Numbered from the stretch's first letter, positions 1 to 13,282 are shown. The stretch is DNA of 64,000 nt from Phytopythium helicoides (GCA_024867545.1 JANFNE010000092.1:1-64000), one strand, 5' to 3'. Numbers and translations: made by a program. The notes: generated by a model from the letters alone, not told the origin.

Positions 1-3000
1 TTGCTCAATGCAACACCACGATACAATGAGCATGGAAAAGTGATCGGCATGGTGGGAATCGGTCAGGATATCACGGATCGCATCGCACAAGAGCAGGAAT
101 ACTTACGTTTGATTGATACTGCGAATGCGCCAATTTTTGGCGTCGATAGCAACGGCCTCGTCAATATCTGGAACCGCAAAGCTGCCAACATCACCCAGTA
201 CACGAATGACGATGTCCTTGGTGAAGACCTGGTTGAGAAGTTTATTTCGGAGGGGTACCGATCTCTTGTACGCTCTGTGCTGGAAAAGGCATTCGAGGGC
301 GTGGAGACAGCCAACTTTGAGTTCCCTCTCATTACGAAGGCTGGTCGCCGCGTGGAGATTCTGCTGAATGCTACTCCTCGGTACAATGAGCATGGCGAAG
401 TGATTGGTATGGTCGGTATCGGACAGGATATCACTGACCGCATTGCACAAGAGCAGGAGTATACTCGTTTGATTGACACGGCGAATGCTCCGATCTTTGG
501 TGTGGATTCGAATGGACGTGTGAACATTTGGAACCGGAAGGCTGCTGATATCACGCAGTATTCTAACGAGGAAGTGATGGGCGAGGATTTGGTGGAGAAG
601 TTCATTTCGGAGGAGTACCGCGTGCCAGTGCGCTCGGTACTTGAGACGGCGTTTGAGGGTGTGGAGACGTCGAACTTTGAGTTTCCACTGATCTCGAAGA
701 CCGGACGGCGCGTCGAGATTCTGCTGAACGCTACTCCTCGCTACAACGAGCATGGTGAAGTGATGGGTATGGTGGGCATCGGTCAGGATATCACGGATCG
801 TATCGCGCAAGAGCAGGAGTACAGCCGTTTGATTGACACGGCTAATGCACCTATCTTTGGGGTGGATGCCAATATGCGTATCAACATTCTGAATCGGAAG
901 GCCGCTCAAATTACGAACTATACTTTTGAAGAGGTTGAAGGGCTTCGATACGTTGAAACATTTATTTCTCCGGAGTACCAGTTGATCGTCCGAGAGATCA
1001 TGCAAAAGGCGCTTCAAGGGGATGACACGGCAAGCTTTGACGTTCCGGTAATCACGAAGACTGGACGAAAGCTCAACATTTTGCTGAATGCCACGGCGCG
1101 TTTTGATCAACATGGACACATTGTCGGTGTGGTTGGAATTGGACAGGACATCACGGACCGTATCGCACAAGAGCATGAATATTCTCGTCTCATTGATTCT
1201 GCAAACGCCCCAATCTTTGGTGTTGACTCCAAGGGGTGTGTAACCATTTGGAACAAAAAGGCCGCAGAGATCACACAATATACACCGTCAGATGTCATGG
1301 GCGAAAGCCTTGTTGACAAATTCATCACCGAGGATTACAGGGATGCAGTTGGATACGTTTTGTCTAAGGCGCTCAACGGCCAAGAGACAGCAAATTTTGA
1401 ATTCCCACTGGTTACCAAAACTGGACGTCGAGTTGAGATTTTACTCAATGCAACATCACGCTACAATGAGCACGGTGAAGTCATGGGAATGGTTGGCATT
1501 GGACAAGACATTACGGAACGAATCGCTCAGGAACAAGAGTATACTCGGCTCATTGATACTGCGAATGCGCCAATTTTTGGCGTCGATAGCAACGGCCTCG
1601 TCAATATCTGGAACCGCAAAGCTGCCAACATCACCCAGTACACGAATGACGATGTCCTTGGTGAAGACCTGGTTGAGAAGTTTATTTCGGAGGGGTACCG
1701 ATCTCTTGTACGCTCTGTGCTGGAAAAGGCATTCGAGGGCGTGGAGACAGCCAACTTTGAGTTCCCTCTCATTACGAAGGCTGGTCGCCGCGTGGAGATT
1801 CTGCTGAATGCTACTCCTCGGTACAATGAGCATGGCGAAGTGATTGGTATGGTCGGTATCGGACAGGATATCACTGACCGCATTGCACAAGAGCAGGAGT
1901 ATACTCGTTTGATTGACACGGCGAATGCTCCGATCTTTGGTGTGGATTCGAATGGACGTGTGAACATTTGGAACCGGAAGGCTGCTGATATCACGCAGTA
2001 TTCTAACGAGGAAGTGATGGGCGAGGATTTGGTGGAGAAGTTCATTTCGGAGAGTATCGCGTGCCAGTGCGCTCGGTACTTGAGACGGCCTTTGAGGGTG
2101 TGGAGACGTCGAACTTCGAGTTCCCGTGATCTCGAAGACTGGGCGACGCATTGAGATTCTGCTGAACGCTACTCCTCGATATAATGAGCATGGTGAAGTA
2201 AAGGGCATGGTGGGCATCGGTCAGGATATCACGGATCGTATCGCGCAAGAGCAGGAGTACACCCGTTTGATTGATACGGCAAATGCTCCGATTTTCGGTG
2301 TTGATGCGAACATGTGCGTCAATATCTGGAATCGGAAGGCTGCTCAGATCACCAACTACTCGATTGAGGAAGTCATGGGAGAAAACCTCGTCGAGACGTT
2401 TATCTCACCCGAGTTCCGACCAGTTGTTGCTGAAGTGTTATCTCAAGCGTTGAAGGGTGTGCAAACGGCGAACTTTGAGTTCCCTCTTATCACCCGTCCA
2501 GGCACGCGAATTGAGATCCTGCTGAACGCCACACCTCGGAACGATGCGAATGGAAATATTGTTGGTGTTGTCGGTATCGGACAGGACATTACGGACCGAA
2601 TTGCGCAAGAGCACGAGTACTTCCGTCTGATCGATACGGCGAACGCGCCGATTTTCGGTATTGACACGAATGGCTGTATCAATGAGTGGAACCAGAAGAT
2701 CGAGGAGATCACGGGGTACCACAAGTCCTCTGTGCTCGGTCTGTCGTTGGTTCACACGTTCGTGACGCTTGAAAGCCGTCAGCAAGTTCGACAATTGCTG
2801 AACCAGGCACTGATTGGCATTGATGTCGGTGAAATGGAGCTTCCGATGACCACCAAGAGAGGCAGCATTTTGGTATTGTTAGTGAATGCGTCTAGCAAGA
2901 AGGATATGCATGGTAACATTCGCGGTGCAATTGGCGTCGGTCAGGACTACACTGCTCGAAAGCAGATGGAGGAAGCAAAGGTGAACTTTTTGGCGTCATT

Positions 3001-5611
3001 TAGCCACGAGTTGCGCACCCCGCTCAACGGTGTTCTTGGCATGCTGGAGCTACTGAAGGAACAGAAGCTAGATGACGCTTCTGAGCGCTTTGTGAACATG
3101 GCGTACGTGTCCGGTTCACTGCTACTGAATCTTATCAACGATATCTTGGACTTGTCCAAGATTGAGGCTGGTCACCTTGAGATCACAGCGGCTCCCTTTC
3201 AAATGAACGACTTGCTTGACTATTCGATCGAAATCTTCAAGTTCAAGGCTCGCGAACGCAACATCAAGCTAGTGTTGAAATGTGATGACAACGTGCCTCA
3301 ACTGGTAATCGGCGATGTCATCCGTCTTCGCCAAGTTTTGTTGAATTTGCTTTCCAATGCTGTCAAGTTCACAAACAAGGGATCAATCACAGTGACGTGT
3401 AGTGTCATTCATTCGCCAGATCTCCCACCAGAGTTCAAGAAACTGCTATTTCAGGTGATCGATACGGGCATCGGAATGGATGCCGAGGAGAAATCGAGAC
3501 TGTTTTCACTATTTACGAAGCTTGAGCGCACGAGACAGAATAACCCCACTGGTTCAGGCTTGGGTCTTGCCATTTGCAAGCAGCTTGTGGAACTCATGGA
3601 TGGACAGATTGACGTTGATAGCGAGCTGGGGATCGGCAGCAACTTCTTTTTTACCGTTATCGTTCGTCTGGTGGATGATATCGATCCGCGAGACTCGCTC
3701 TATGGCGAGGACGAACTGATAGGTGATCAACCTCTGCTGTCCCCGTCATCAAATGCTGATGGGTCAAGTGCAACAATGGACGGTGTATCATCTGGTGGCG
3801 CTCCGAAGGTAACCATCCCGTCTCATGCGCGCATCCTTGTGGTAGAAGACAACGAGTTCAACTGGGAGGTCGTCAAATGCTTCTTGCAAGAAGATGACCA
3901 CTTTCTTCAGTGGGAAATGAACGGCCGCGATGCAGTGCGCGCGTATGTGCAGAACCCGTCAAGCTTTGACCTGATCTTTATGGACTGTGAAATGCCCATC
4001 ATGGATGGATATACTGCAACGGCTGCCATCCGAGATTTTGAGAAAGACAACCGCATGACACCGATCCCTATCCTCGGACTAACAGCTTATGCCATGAGCG
4101 GTGATCGACAAAAATGTCTTGACGCAGGGATGGACGAGTTTATGGTCAAGCCCATTTCAAAGCTGAGCTTACGGAAAGCAATTCGTCAATGGATGCGCGT
4201 GCGATACAATGTCGGCCGGCATCCTGGTGAAGGACGAGGACGAATGCGAACAGAGTCTGCCTCAATGGCACTCAGCGGGCAGTCCACTCAGTCGTCCGCT
4301 GCTGCATCAGGATACCCGGGACCAACACCGACACCTCGGCCATCAATGGACTTTGATGAAATGAAGAGCTACAACGTAACTCCTCCGCCACGGTCGCGAT
4401 CGGGCTCGCGACTTGCGCCTGCATCTCGCCATATGCAACAGCTTGATCTCGCACGGGCGATCTCAAACCTGGAACTTGACGATCCTCTTGCTATAGGATG
4501 TCATGGCGTAGTCAGCCGCGCCTCACTGCGTGTAGCAGGACCGACGACATCGATATTTAGCGTGGGATCTTCTGCAGGAGCGAACAGCTCGCGCTCAGGT
4601 GCCGGCAGCAGTCTTTTGACCTTCCGACGTGACGCTGGTGGAGCCATCGTCGACATTCCTGACTGGAAACAAGAGATCTCCCAGACATCAGCGACGTTAC
4701 CGTGTCCAGCGAATGAAACTTTGTATGAGGCGGCAACGGGTGGTGTCACTGGAAGCGAAGGCGAGGCGCGATCACCAAAGCACGGAGCGTTCTCTCTTGA
4801 CCCGACGGTGTGGAGTCACCCACCTTTCCTTGGCTCAGGTACGCGTGGCCCGCCGTCCTCCACCTCGTCGCCAACCAAGTCGATGCGGACAGGAGTCAAG
4901 TGGGCAGTGGCGCAAGGGAATTTGAGTTCAATGCCGTCCGTGGATGATGAAGGAGGCGGCGATAGTCAGCGAATGCAAGACGACCCCGTTGCTGCTATGA
5001 TGGAGAAACTCAAGATCACAACGCCTCCTACGAGCGGTGAAGGTGGCGCCGAGGAAGCCGTTGAAGATCCTGAACAGCGGGTTGCTCGTATCGAAATTCC
5101 TGCAGGAGATCCAGTCGACTACTCTCTAGGGGTAACACAGTGTGGTGGACGAGAAGAGCTCTTCTTGAGCCTATTGGAGAAGTTTGCAACCAACAATTGT
5201 GAGCTCGTCATGGCTCGCATAATTGAGGCCCATGCAGTTCATGACCTACCGGTGCTGCGACGAGAGTCACACTCGCTCAAGGGCTCCGCTGCCTACGCTG
5301 CAGCTCTACGAGTGTCCAAAGCCGCATTCCGAGTACAGGTAGCTTGTGAGCTTGGACTGGAGCGCGAGGGCTCGAAGGAGATACTTGCGCTAATCGACGA
5401 GACGGTCTCAACACTGCGAAAGGAACATCGCGTGCTGCGGGGGTATTTGCAGCGCAATTTCGAGTTCGGTGCCAAGCTGACTTCTGGAGGGCCACTCTCG
5501 ACTTCCTCATCTTCATCCTCGATTGTAGGGCTCAAGGGCTCTTCGTCTCAGCGTGCAAGGCAGAGTCGTGATGCCGCTGCTGCGAATGGCGGTCCGTGCG
5601 GAGTTATGTAA
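1..5611 (+). CDS. Hybrid histidine kinase with at least eight PAS domains (5' partial)
   Basis: Sensor kinase of the multistep phosphorelay type. The window opens inside the gene, so the true start is missing. Eight complete PAS units of 120 residues follow one another, each beginning with a LIDTANAPIFG-like strand and ending GMVGIGQDITDRIAQE. They lead into HisKA (H-box SFSHELRTPLNG, phospho-His codon at 3005), an N-box (LLNLLSNAVKF), G-boxes (DTGIGM; GSGLGLAI), a receiver domain (VVEDNE; phospho-Asp in FMDCEMP, codon at 3983; TAYAM; KPIS) and a C-terminal HPt domain (HSLKGSA, His codon at 5270). All phosphotransfer residues are present, so the kinase is probably active. No membrane segment is visible, suggesting a cytosolic ligand- or redox-sensing protein. 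Reading frame changes between 2050 and 2130: two single bases are missing relative to the paralogous PAS unit at 601-720. The middle stretch and everything downstream are open in the corrected frames, so I treat it as one gene. Confidence 0.9.
112..2052 (+). repeat. PAS-coding tandem repeats with an exact 501-bp duplication
   Basis: PAS-coding DNA repeats every 360 bp. On top of this, bases 112-612 are identical to 1552-2052, exactly four PAS units (1440 bp) apart. Flanking units are only similar, so the identity is recent (gene conversion, unequal crossover or assembly duplication). The right edge of the identical block coincides with the first of the two frame breaks. Confidence 0.88.
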
Positions 5612-5744
5612 GATGGGCCGAGCTCTAATTGCTAATTCATGAATGCATCAACTTCTATTCTTGATTACTACTGTTGCTAGCTGTACCTGTTTCTTACTTG
5701 CACGACCATCGAACGCACAAACACCACTCCTACATTCAGACTAC

Positions 5745-8619
5745 TTACGAGACTTGAGCAATCTCGTGCGAGAAAAGCTGTGTCTCGAGAAAACAGCGGA
5801 AAAACTGCTTTTCCGACGCTGGAAGATGGTGAAGAAAGCCCTCGCGGTCGAACACGACGACGTAGTCGAAGTCGTCCGACAGCACGAAGCGGAACTCATC
5901 GAGGCGACGCAGAATATCAGCCACTGCTGCCGCGAAGCAGGCGCGGACATGACGCTCTGGGAATACGCGAGATGATGATTGTGCGGACGTCAGGTAGTGG
6001 CACATCGGCACATAGTCGCTGAAATACACCTTCGGCTTAAGGAGCTGGAGCAAACCCGTTACGAGTGGGAGACGCACCGCATCCGGCAGCTGCGGGCGGA
6101 CGTGAGCGCTCAACGTGTTGCCATCGAGGTCAGCGACTACAATGCCGTCACAGCTGCCCTCCCTTGCAAGCATGTCGAATAATTCTCGCCGGTAGCTGGC
6201 GTGGACACCAAAAAGATAAGGCGTTGGGCATTGGAGGCACTCCATCATGCTCTTGGGTAAAATTGGCGCGAATACGTGGCTCCACGACAAAGGAGACAGG
6301 AGAGCGCGAAGAGTCTCGCCAACACATGTTAGCACAGAGTATCGCGAGCTCACCAAGACAACTTGCCGCTCAAGCAGTAGGCAAGTGACCAACGCCACGA
6401 TATTCTCGATGGACAAGCAGTTGAACAGCTCCTCCATTGAGAAGTCGCGGTAGGTTTCGAGCGACGACAAGCGACCATCCACACCAGTCGCTACGGAGAA
6501 GTCGAATGGCGCCACCAGCTCGGCCATCTGACGCGCCGATGGCATCCAGTGCGGGTCTCGCAAGTAATTCTCGTCCTCGTGAAGACTAGTGTGCAACGCA
6601 TCCAACCGCCTCTTGAGTGTGTCGAGGATTGGGTACCGACTGATAATGCACAGACCCACCGGAACAAACACTTCCATGCCCTCGGTCTCACGAAGTGCAA
6701 GCTCCAGCGGCCCCAGCATCCTGTCGTCTTCTTGTGCAACATACCGCGTCAGGCAGGCGCCGTAGAAAGCCTTCTCGGAAGTGCCAATCGTCATATGGAA
6801 AAGTTTGGGCTCAGGACGCGTTTTGCTGCGAATTACTTCCGCGCCGCCGGGACAAAAGAATGCTTCAACGTGGTCAGGGATAGAGTGGTGGTGGAACATG
6901 TCACTTTCCTTCGACGCCAGAGTATGGAGAACCTGGGTAATCATTTCCGGGTCATCGCGGTTCGCCGTGTCGAGGCGAAAGGATACCACCGAGCTGATCA
7001 GCGACTTGCTCTGTGGTTCACCGCGCATTTGAGCTTGGAAAAGATCGCGAAGTGCGAACTTCTTGCTACGATCGCGTAGTGGCTGGTGAGAGGATACGTT
7101 CATACAGTGGAACAACTCCTCTAAAGTCGTCATACTACTCTCCGAATTGGCGCTGCCATTTCCGCCACGCGAACCACAACCATTGCCACTGCTGTGAGGA
7201 GATCGCAAGGAGCTCGGGGACGGCGACGCTGCCAACTCCCGCAGCGATCCTGACGGACTCAGCAACCGACTTTGATACGAGGCAACCAGAGACTTGAACG
7301 AGTCGCTCGCCATGAACCGCACAAAATGGTTCACTTTCAGGTCATAAGTGATAGCCTCTGAGATGCGTTTCACTGTACGCAACAGAACCTCTGCATCTGT
7401 GAGCGAAAAGCTGCCAGCTTCCAGGCAGCTTGTCACCAGGAGATCATAATCATTCAGCATTGTCTGGTCCGCGTCGCTCACAAACTGAACTGGTGTACTC
7501 GCGGTCGACGCCAGGTACTTGGACGAAATGCGACTACCCATTGTAAGGAGCTGTTCGATCAGTTCGCCTGGGTGGTGTGCAGGAGGCTCTACCGCTCGCT
7601 CGTCCAACAGGCTGCGCTCTTCTTCACTGTCATCTTCGCCTTCGTCGTTCCCAGCACTGTCATGACTGATGTCTTCCTTGGCAGCCTCGATGAAGGCCTC
7701 CAGCAGTGGCATCAGGTGGTATCGGTAGTCCATCCACAAGCTGAGCTGTTGGTGAGTGCGCTCTTTGAAGAGGAATACCCAGAAAACACTGCATAGCCGC
7801 CTGTTCGATAGCACGCGCTCCAGCGTCAGGAAGGACGTCGCCGACCGTCGTGCCCGCCGAGGGGTCGTCATGCCTGACGGAGAAAGCATCTGCGAAGACG
7901 TCGAACGAGTCGACAATGGATCAAATGTGACTTCGCGAGGCGAGTACTCACTGGCAGTGCTGGCTTCGGGCTCGCTGTGCTTGTCTTCTTGGGCATTCGC
8001 CTCCGCGTGTTGCTGCTGCTGCTCGTCACTAGATTCATCTTCCTCCTCCTCCTCCTCCTCATCGCCCTCTTCGCTCGACGCGGTGAACGTGATGCGTGTG
8101 TTGGCGATCAAGTCGGCGAACTCTTTGGTCCGCGCGAACTGCTCGAAGCGCGGCTGCAGCGCGCGCTTGACGGCGACCTCTGCGTCCTGGAAGAGGTCCT
8201 GCTTGGCCGCGAGCCCCGAGTAGAGCATGAGGTCGTTGCGCAGGAAGCGCCCGAAGCTCCACACCGACTTGTTGAGGATGCTAAGGTTCTCGGAGGCGAT
8301 GTCGAGGAACGAGTCCTTGCTCATGAACTTGGCGATGATCTTGCTCGCGTACAGCACGCGCTTGGCTCGCCTGGCCTCGTCCTCGTCCTCATCCTCGCCC
8401 TCGCTCGCAGCTTCCGCGCGCTCCGCCAGCTCTCCGCCCGCGTGCGCAATGTGCGCGTGGTCGCGCGCGGCCGAGGGCGAGCGCAGCAGCTTCTTGAACT
8501 CGTCGATCTTTCTTGTCCGCCGCCGACAGGTACGTCAGGAACTGCGCGTGCAGGTGCGCGTCGGCCACGACCTCGTCCAGCGTCAGCGGCGGCGGCGGCG
8601 ACGTCGCGAGCGCGGGCAT
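5745..8619 (-). CDS. RGS-RGS-DENN domain protein
   Basis: Predicted Rab-GEF-type DENN protein with regulator-of-G-protein-signalling folds, about 957 residues. From the ATG at 8619 the first 37 codons (MPALATSPPPPLTLDEVV...) form the opening helix of an RGS domain. A single extra base near 8507-8511 (AAGAAAGATC where AAGAAGATC is expected) then shifts frame, and the protein continues in the long open frame below. Seen there are: the second half of RGS 1 (LFQDAEVAVKRAL, PRFEQFARTKEF), a second RGS-like region (TLERVLSNRRLCSVFWVFLF ... SDSFKSLVAS), then uDENN, cDENN (LLLERQVVLVSS; a SYRRELF stretch) and a dDENN tail. Acidic and Ser-rich linkers separate the modules. The gene converges on the kinase, leaving about 130 bp between the stops, and diverges from the HECT ligase. 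DENN assignment is firm; RGS assignment is by pattern only. Confidence 0.8.
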
Positions 8620-9119
8620 GGCGGCGGCGCGGCCTTTCTCGCGGAGGCAATATGATGGAGGAAGGCGGCCTTTTCCCTCTCCCAGTTTTTTACTGTGTGG
8701 AGGGAGGAGCGAGACGGGATTGGCGGAAATTCGCAAAGGAGGAGCGGCGCGATTGGCGCAAACTGGCCTTTTTTACGGTTCGAAGGGGTTCCCTTTCTGG
8801 ACAGGCCACCGTACTGTACAGTACTCGGCTGCGACCGATTGCGGCGCGCGGATGGAGCAAGCGCGGCGCGCAAGCAGCTCATAGTATTAGAACAGGCGCG
8901 AGGCGCGCGGGCCGGAGCCGGCGTTGGCGACGTGGCGCCGCTATCTTTGCGCTGCCTTTTTTGGTGGGACGCCGCGTGAGTAATTTCGCGCAATCAGAAC
9001 GCAGGACGACAGCCTCCAAAAATACGTATCAGATCGGAGTATCGCGTTGTAGAGGTTCTCAGCTGCAACTGCTTTCCCCCTCAGGGCTGCGTATCTGTCC
9101 GGCAATCCAAGAAGAAGCC
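8620..9119. promoter_or_regulatory. Shared divergent promoter region
   Basis: This 500-bp GC-rich interval lies between the divergent start codons of the RGS-DENN gene and the HECT ligase, so it must hold both promoters. I see no clear TATA box and no further gene in it. Confidence 0.5.
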
Positions 9120-12100
9120 ATGGCGGACCAAGCCGCCGCCGCCGCCGCCACTACCGCCGCCGCCAGACGCGGCCCCGGCCCGCGCTCAGCCGCGCGCAGA
9201 CCCAAGCGGAAACCTGCCAAGCCCGAGGGAAAGGCGCCGGTGAGCTCGCAGCAGCCGCGCGAGCAGGACGCGCAGCCCTCGCCGCTCCAGCAGGCGGTGG
9301 ACGCCGTGCAACATGGGCGGGACCAGGAGCTGGACGCGCTGCTGCCCCAGCTGGATGTGAACGAGCGCACGCCTAGCGGTGACGCGCTGCTGGTTGAGGC
9401 CTGTCGCTTCGCGCGCGCTGAGCTCGCGGCCAGGCTGGTCAACGAGCTCAAGGCCGATGTGAACCTTGCCAGCGCCAACAAGAGCGCCAACCGCGCGGGG
9501 ATGACGCCGCTGATCGCGGCGTGCATGGCACTGCAGCCTGCCATCGTGGACGTGCTGCTTGGGAGCAGCGTCAAGGTGGACCTGCTCTTGGCTTTTGGCA
9601 AGGTCAATGCAGCCACGGTCTGCGTGCTGTTCAGCGTCCCCAATGGACGCACGGAAGAGCAGAACGAAAAGGCAACCGCCATCCTCGAGAAGCTGGTTGA
9701 TTATGCTGCTCGTACCGAACAGCTCGAGGAATTGCTGGCAGCCAAGCCCGACCAAGTGAACCCCTTACTGCACGTAGCCGCGGCGCTGTCCAATTGGCGA
9801 GTTATCGAGCTCCTTGAGAAAAAGAAGGCGCACAGTGAGGTTGGACTGCACGCGGCACGCAATGCTCGCGGTCACACGGCGCTGCACTCGCTAGAGATGA
9901 ATGCGTTTCAAGCGAGGAGCCTGCAAATGTGTGAACCGCCGAGACCCAACGCAGGTGGGGATAACGATAAGCATGGCAAGAAAGGACCAAAACAGCGACA
10001 AAATCGGAGAGGCAAGCAAAAAAAGGATGAACAAGAAAATAATGGGGTCGAGAACGAGCCCCAAAGTGAAGCAGGTCAGTTGTTGTGCATCGTTGGCGAT
10101 GCATTTTCCTTCTTTTCAGGACACAACCAACCTTCCGATCTATACATTGATACAGATCGTCAGACCTTCACTCGCTCGCGTCCGATCCGCTCTGTTGAGG
10201 CTGAGCACGTGACGAAAACGGTGATCCAGCTCTCAAAATCAACCGGTGCGTCAGGGCTAAATGTGAACCGCATCGCACCTAGTCTGATTCGAGGTAACCT
10301 GCAGGTATTGCTGCCATTTTTTCGAGAAAGGGAGATAATGGTGTGCGTGCGATTTACATCAAGAGCCTTATATTGGCTGAGTTTGGTGTTGTGAGGATTG
10401 CCAACGAGGTAAAGGTTGGCTTTCTACAATTGTGTGTGATGACACCTCTCGGGATGCTCATACAACGGCTCTGTAGATCGCAGAGATCCCGGCTGAGCAC
10501 CCAGAGAAGCCGGTTTATCTCGATGGGCTGCTATACAGTGTAACTGGTATGTATCCGCTCGCTGTAAAGAATCCGAACGAGTACCGGAATCTGTGGCAAC
10601 GAGCTGTTTACGGCGAGTTGAAGCCTGAGAAAAAGCGACAGACTGGTACGTCACTGGTCGGCGATGCTGTTGCACCTCGTCAAGCTTCAGTGCCAGCGTT
10701 ATCACCAGCTGCTTTCGTAGCGATCTTTGAGACGCTGATGTCTCACCGAAGTCTTTCAAGGCGGCTCAAAGTGTGGTCTATTATTTTGATGAGCGCACTT
10801 GGTCCGTACGAAGGGATCATGCCTCTTGGAGAAGAGAACCGGCCACCATTGGAGCAGTGCTCGAAGCTTTCTTTTTATCGCCGTATCAACGAGACGCTAT
10901 ACCGCTCTGGTACGTACTGCAACACTTCGCAGTTGTTCTGGTTGCAGAATGCTCAATGCTCAATTGGTCCGTCATTGCTGTGTTAGGCGTGAAGTTACTA
11001 TTCAGTATCTTCGACCGAACTGATATCGAGGAAGACGAAAGCTATGACGAAGAGATCGAGTTCCACTTGATGATTGCACTTTTCGAGCACTTTCTGCAGT
11101 TTTTTGTCCCATACGCGCGTACAATTATCGAAGATAGTGCGAGCGAAGGCACGCCCGCGTCGCTAAATGTGTCAGAGAGCTTTCGCCGCGCAGTAGCTCC
11201 CGTCACAAATTTGTGGCCGATGCTTCGGGCTGGTCTTGAGAACCTAGATGACGCGATTGCATCTCCCCAGCGGTTCTCGCTGATCCTTCATATCTTGCAG
11301 ATCTATGAGCAGCTCCAAGTAGCGTTTGACCACGACGCAAATAAGGCCCTCAACAAGCTTTTCAGGGTAAGTGGCAGGTGATTGCATCTCCGTATAGTTT
11401 GGAGTGAGCTTGACATCGGTGAACTTTTTTTTTCTCTTTCATCCAGATTATGAAGACTTTTGTGAAGCAGGAGGCGACCAAGAAGCGGGTCGACGAGTAC
11501 GTTGTAGCTCAAGTACGATTGCTTCAGAGAGTGTCGAATGCCTTTCCACTCCCGTCTTCGTTCATTGAGAAGCTGGAGCCGCTTAAGGATAAAGTGGATA
11601 TGCTGCTTCGGTCAGACCCCAAGATTCTGGGAGTCGACTTGTACGCTCTTGCAGCAGCGGGTAATGGTCTCGTACGCCTCGAGCACAAAGTGGACTATCT
11701 CGGTGTTCTTGCAGAAGAGCACAATGGATCGGTGTCGGTGTCAATCAGTCGAGCGTCGGGAGCCAATTATGTGGACTTCATTCTACAACAGGTGCTGAGT
11801 GCTGGTACGCGCCACCTCAAGGGCGAGCTCAATGTGACCCTTATCAACGAGCCCGGTGTGGGTATTGGCGTTGTACGCGAGTTTTTCCAAATTGTGCAGT
11901 CATGTTTCTTCAACCCTGAGTACAACCTCACAGGAACTGGAGGTCTCACAAAGAGTAAGCCAGCTCAGCATGTTAGCGAGATTGGGTCGAAGTGGCTTGA
12001 AGACGCCCGTGCTCAGACTTCACCACATGGAAGTGCGGGTCGCGGCGGACGAAAGAAAAACAAGCGCGAAGAGAAGCCCAAGATGAACGAAATGACATCC

Positions 12101-13282
12101 CTCTTTCCTCTGTTCGAGCTCATCGACACCATTAATAAGCGTAGCGATGATCTGCGCATTACTCGCCGCCGTCCGTTGGTAACAAAAGCAGTTCTGGATG
12201 GGAAGCGCGCGAATGGGGATCTATCACTTGCATTAAAGGACCTCGTGGTAGATAAGGCGCGTGACGACTCTCTAAAGAAGATTTACCAGTGCGTTGGGAG
12301 GCTACTGGGTCTGGCGATCCGCAATCACCAGCCTCTGGACTCGAGCTTCCCGCTTTCGTTTTGGAAATTCATGTGCAACAAAAAGCTGACCTGGCAAGAC
12401 CAGTGTGAAGGCAACGACGTGTTTGCACGCAGCCTCCAGCAGATTCTTGACCACGATTTTGACACCGAGCCATTGGACTTGCAATTTGAGCATACTTCTG
12501 AGGTGGATGTTGTATCTGATGCCGAAACAAAGACCAAGATCGAGACAGTAACCATGGAGGTGGAACTACAGAGTAACAGGGGGCAGGAGAGGGTGACAAA
12601 TGCCAATAAAGCCAAGTACGTGGAGCTTCGCGCGAACCAATACTTCTTTGGCACAGAGCTCGGGCTCTACGAGAAGATCCGAGAAGGGCTTCTGGATACC
12701 ATCCGTCGCACGGATCTGCGGCTCTTTCAGCCCGCAGAACTTCGACGTGTGGTCCGCGGCGAGCGCAACATTGACATTGAGAGCCTCAAGAAAAGCGTGC
12801 TGTACTCCAGGGGAGCATCACCAGCTTATGGGGTAATCCAACGATTTTGGGAAGTCGTCGAGCAGTTTGATCAGTCGCAGCGCGCTCAGCTGTTGACGTT
12901 TTGGTCGGGTTCGCCTCTACCGCCTGTGTTTGGATTTGAGTCCAAGCATCGGTCGATGAATGCGGTGCGTGGCGTCGTGAAGCTGATTAATGCTGTTGTA
13001 GATGACTTATGGTTTCTTTTTTTTTTTATTATTATTGACTCTAGGACACAGCATGCTGGTATATTGATGTAGACCCCCGAATGGAGCCGAGCCAGTGTCC
13101 GATGGCTAACACCTGGTGCGTTTGCGGCGTAGTTTACAACCAGCTTGTTCTTGGACTTACCATGAATGGTTGTGTACAGCGACCGCAGGCTCATCATTCC
13201 AGACTACCCGACGGAGGCGCAGCTGAAGCAGAAGTTGTTGGTCGCACTTGAGCACGGCGCTGTTGGCTACGACCGCATGTAA
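9120..13282 (+). CDS. Ankyrin-repeat HECT-type E3 ubiquitin ligase
   Basis: Ubiquitin ligase that would accept ubiquitin on a HECT cysteine and pass it to a substrate bound by its ankyrin repeats. My model has seven exons: 9120-10293, 10335-10408, 10477-10645, 10732-11366, 11447-12964, 13045-13115 and 13180-13282 (1247 aa, no stop). The N-terminus is Ala/Pro/Lys-rich, followed by ankyrin-like repeats (GMTPLIAACMALQPAIVDVLL; GHTALHSLE) and a Lys/Gln-rich linker. The C-terminus is a full HECT domain: N-lobe (GVGIGVVREFFQ), FWSGSPLPPVFGF, then C-lobe ending CPMANTC-DRRLIIPDYPTEAQL. The catalytic Cys codon is split by the last intron (TG at 13114-13115, C at 13180). The 41-nt second intron and the GAG acceptor at 10731 are the weakest splice calls; an optional in-frame 45-nt intron lies at 10075-10119. 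Confidence 0.85.

Noticed and set aside
103..2217. Minus-strand open frames under the PAS repeats
   Set aside because: They repeat with the 360-bp PAS period and show no motif; they are shadows of the kinase.
7977..9119. Long plus-strand open frame running into the HECT gene
   Set aside because: Before 9120 it is the antisense of the RGS-DENN gene and GC-rich promoter; no domain until the ATG at 9120.
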